DNA of 64,000 nt from a bacterium (GTDB taxonomy: Bacteria; Verrucomicrobiota; Verrucomicrobiia; Limisphaerales; UBA11358), in contig JAKAFL010000006.1 of assembly GCA_021817945.1 (NCBI GenBank), positions 45,362 to 109,361 of the forward strand. The letters run 5' to 3'. Below are positions 63,425 through 64,000 of this stretch, one piece after another. Numbering within the stretch: position 1 is the stretch's first letter; every line of letters starts with the position of its first letter. The translations under genes and the position numbers were made by a program. A model generated the notes under the pieces. That model had not been told where the DNA came from. It ran no database searches and was given only the letters and a program-made list of their open reading frames with translations.

Positions 63425-63606
63425 TCAGATTGTGCGCTGCCCGAAACGACGAGTGTGCGCCAACGCCAGAGGTTTGGTTCGTCACCTTGCAACGCGATGC
63501 TTGAAAGGCTACCAAGTTGATTGAACCCCGACAACCGTGGAGTTGAAGTCCCAAATCCGCGCGTGTTAGGAATCCCGGTCGGTTTTTGGCCGTCTTGGGC
63601 CATCAA
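63421..63606 (-). CDS. Possible small protein coupled to drmD
   Basis: A 61-codon frame (start at 63604-63606) ends in an ATGA overlap with drmD, the arrangement expected of a translationally coupled leader gene. The product (PNTRGFGTSTPRLSGFNQLG and a Trp-rich end WRWRTLVVSG) has no recognisable domain. The overlap may be accidental. Confidence 0.2.
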   Translation of the reverse strand: MMAQDGQKPTGIPNTRGFGTSTPRLSGFNQLGSLSSIALQGDEPNLWRWRTLVVSGSAQSE

Positions 63607-63802
63607 TTACGCCTTGCAAAGCACAATCTCCTCGCCTCCGGTTCATGGGCAACGGAATACAACGGCATTCCTGTGACCTGCTTGCTTCCGACAAATTCAA
63701 GATTTTAGCCTGACGACATGCACTTTCCATTTCATTAGCCGTTCAATCTCTCCCTCAACGACAAACCAACGAAATGGGCTGTATAAATTCGGAAAACATA
63801 AA
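63607..63802. other. Island right-end region upstream of drmD
   Basis: No gene, integrase or repeat array is visible. It must contain the promoter of the drmD operon, but no convincing -35/-10 pair was seen. A TATACA-like motif lies near 63782-63787 on the minus strand. The region ends where the direct repeat starts. Confidence 0.3.
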
Positions 63803-64000
63803 CAGAACTGCCGCCCTGATCCCTCTGCCCAGGCACCGGTTGGAAACACGTCAAGGCTGCCGCTCCGGACTAACCGTACGAACGCGAGGAAAGGCCTGAA
63901 AAATCAATCGCGCGGCCCCAGGCGCAAATCGGCTTTGGGGATGGCCCGGAGGTACTTGGCCGCCGCCTCGGTTCGGCATCGCACATGCAGTTTTTCATAA
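63803..64000. repeat. Right copy of the 198-bp direct repeat flanking the defence island
   Basis: Same orientation as 43963-44160, offset by exactly 19,840 bp. It is identical from 63874 to the window edge (127 bp). The true repeat may continue beyond the window because the identity has not ended at base 64000. In this copy the regulator gene continues rightward and may be whole. Confidence 0.9.
63904..64000 (-). CDS. LuxR/NarL-type response regulator, C-terminal end (partial)
   Basis: The last 31 codons and the stop (63904-63906) are in the window: YEKLHVRCRTEAAAKYLR then a short tail. This is the end of a LuxR-type HTH DNA-binding domain, normally fused to a receiver domain in NarL/FixJ response regulators. 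The start is beyond the right edge. It is the probable insertion target of the island. Confidence 0.65.
   Translation of the reverse strand, partial: YEKLHVRCRTEAAAKYLRAIPKADLRLGPRD

Overview
The window looks like chromosomal DNA of a Verrucomicrobiota bacterium, probably near the Pedosphaera/Limisphaera group. This is inferred from the style of the proteins: large secreted PKD/LamG/Kelch proteins, prepilin-like proteins with the [20 protein letters not shown] signature, a DUF5069 protein, LpxI, and fructan and xylan degradation loci. No rRNA or tRNA was seen to anchor the taxonomy.

Layout. (1) 1-7011, minus strand: a type III-B CRISPR-Cas effector operon, cmr2(cas10)-cmr3-cmr4-cmr5-cmr6-cmr1, with cmr1 cut by the window edge. 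No CRISPR array and no ancillary effector is visible. (2) 7429-8856: an arabinose/fucose isomerase-like protein. (3) 9086-16072, plus strand: a well-formed sigma70-type promoter followed by two paralogous secreted proteins with PKD domains plus lectin/LamG or Kelch domains. (4) 16108-29006, minus strand: a fructan-utilisation locus with a LamG surface protein, a prepilin-like protein, an MFS sugar porter, a fructokinase, a GH32 enzyme, a sugar-binding lipoprotein, a second GH32 enzyme and a truncated fructokinase remnant. A GntR/LacI-type regulator (29663) is divergent from it, with a perfect 17-bp palindrome between them. (5) 30828-38662: mixed genes, including a probably mobile unknown protein, DUF5069, a disulfide oxidoreductase, a TIM-barrel sugar isomerase, aquaporin, FKBP, LpxI and a DHp-only histidine-kinase fragment. 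(6) 38818-43850, minus strand: a compact xylan operon, GH3-GPH transporter-GH10. (7) 43963-64000: a defence island of about 19.8 kb.

The defence island is the most interesting part. It holds the class 1 DISARM genes drmD, drmMI, drmA and drmB. Between them sit four or five accessory genes: a HEIGH zinc metalloprotease resembling Lit/U49 phage-exclusion peptidases, a possible PD-(D/E)xK (QxK) nuclease paired with a Rad50-like ATPase carrying a zinc-hook-like Cys/His cluster, and an RloA/RloB ATPase-Toprim-like pair. No drmC is visible. The island lies between two direct repeats exactly 19,840 bp apart (43963-44160 and 63803-64000). Each repeat contains the 3' end of a LuxR/NarL-type response-regulator gene. 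The right copy continues out of the window and is probably the live gene; the left copy is a cut-off 3' fragment whose junction falls at the drmB stop codon. The simplest reading is an element inserted at the 3' end of a regulator gene.

The defence genes form two minus-strand transcription units: drmD through the Rad50-like gene, then rloA-rloB-drmA-drmB after a 199-bp gap. Overlapping or nearly touching genes suggest translational coupling throughout. Coordinates use the start codon judged most likely; alternatives are given in the entries.
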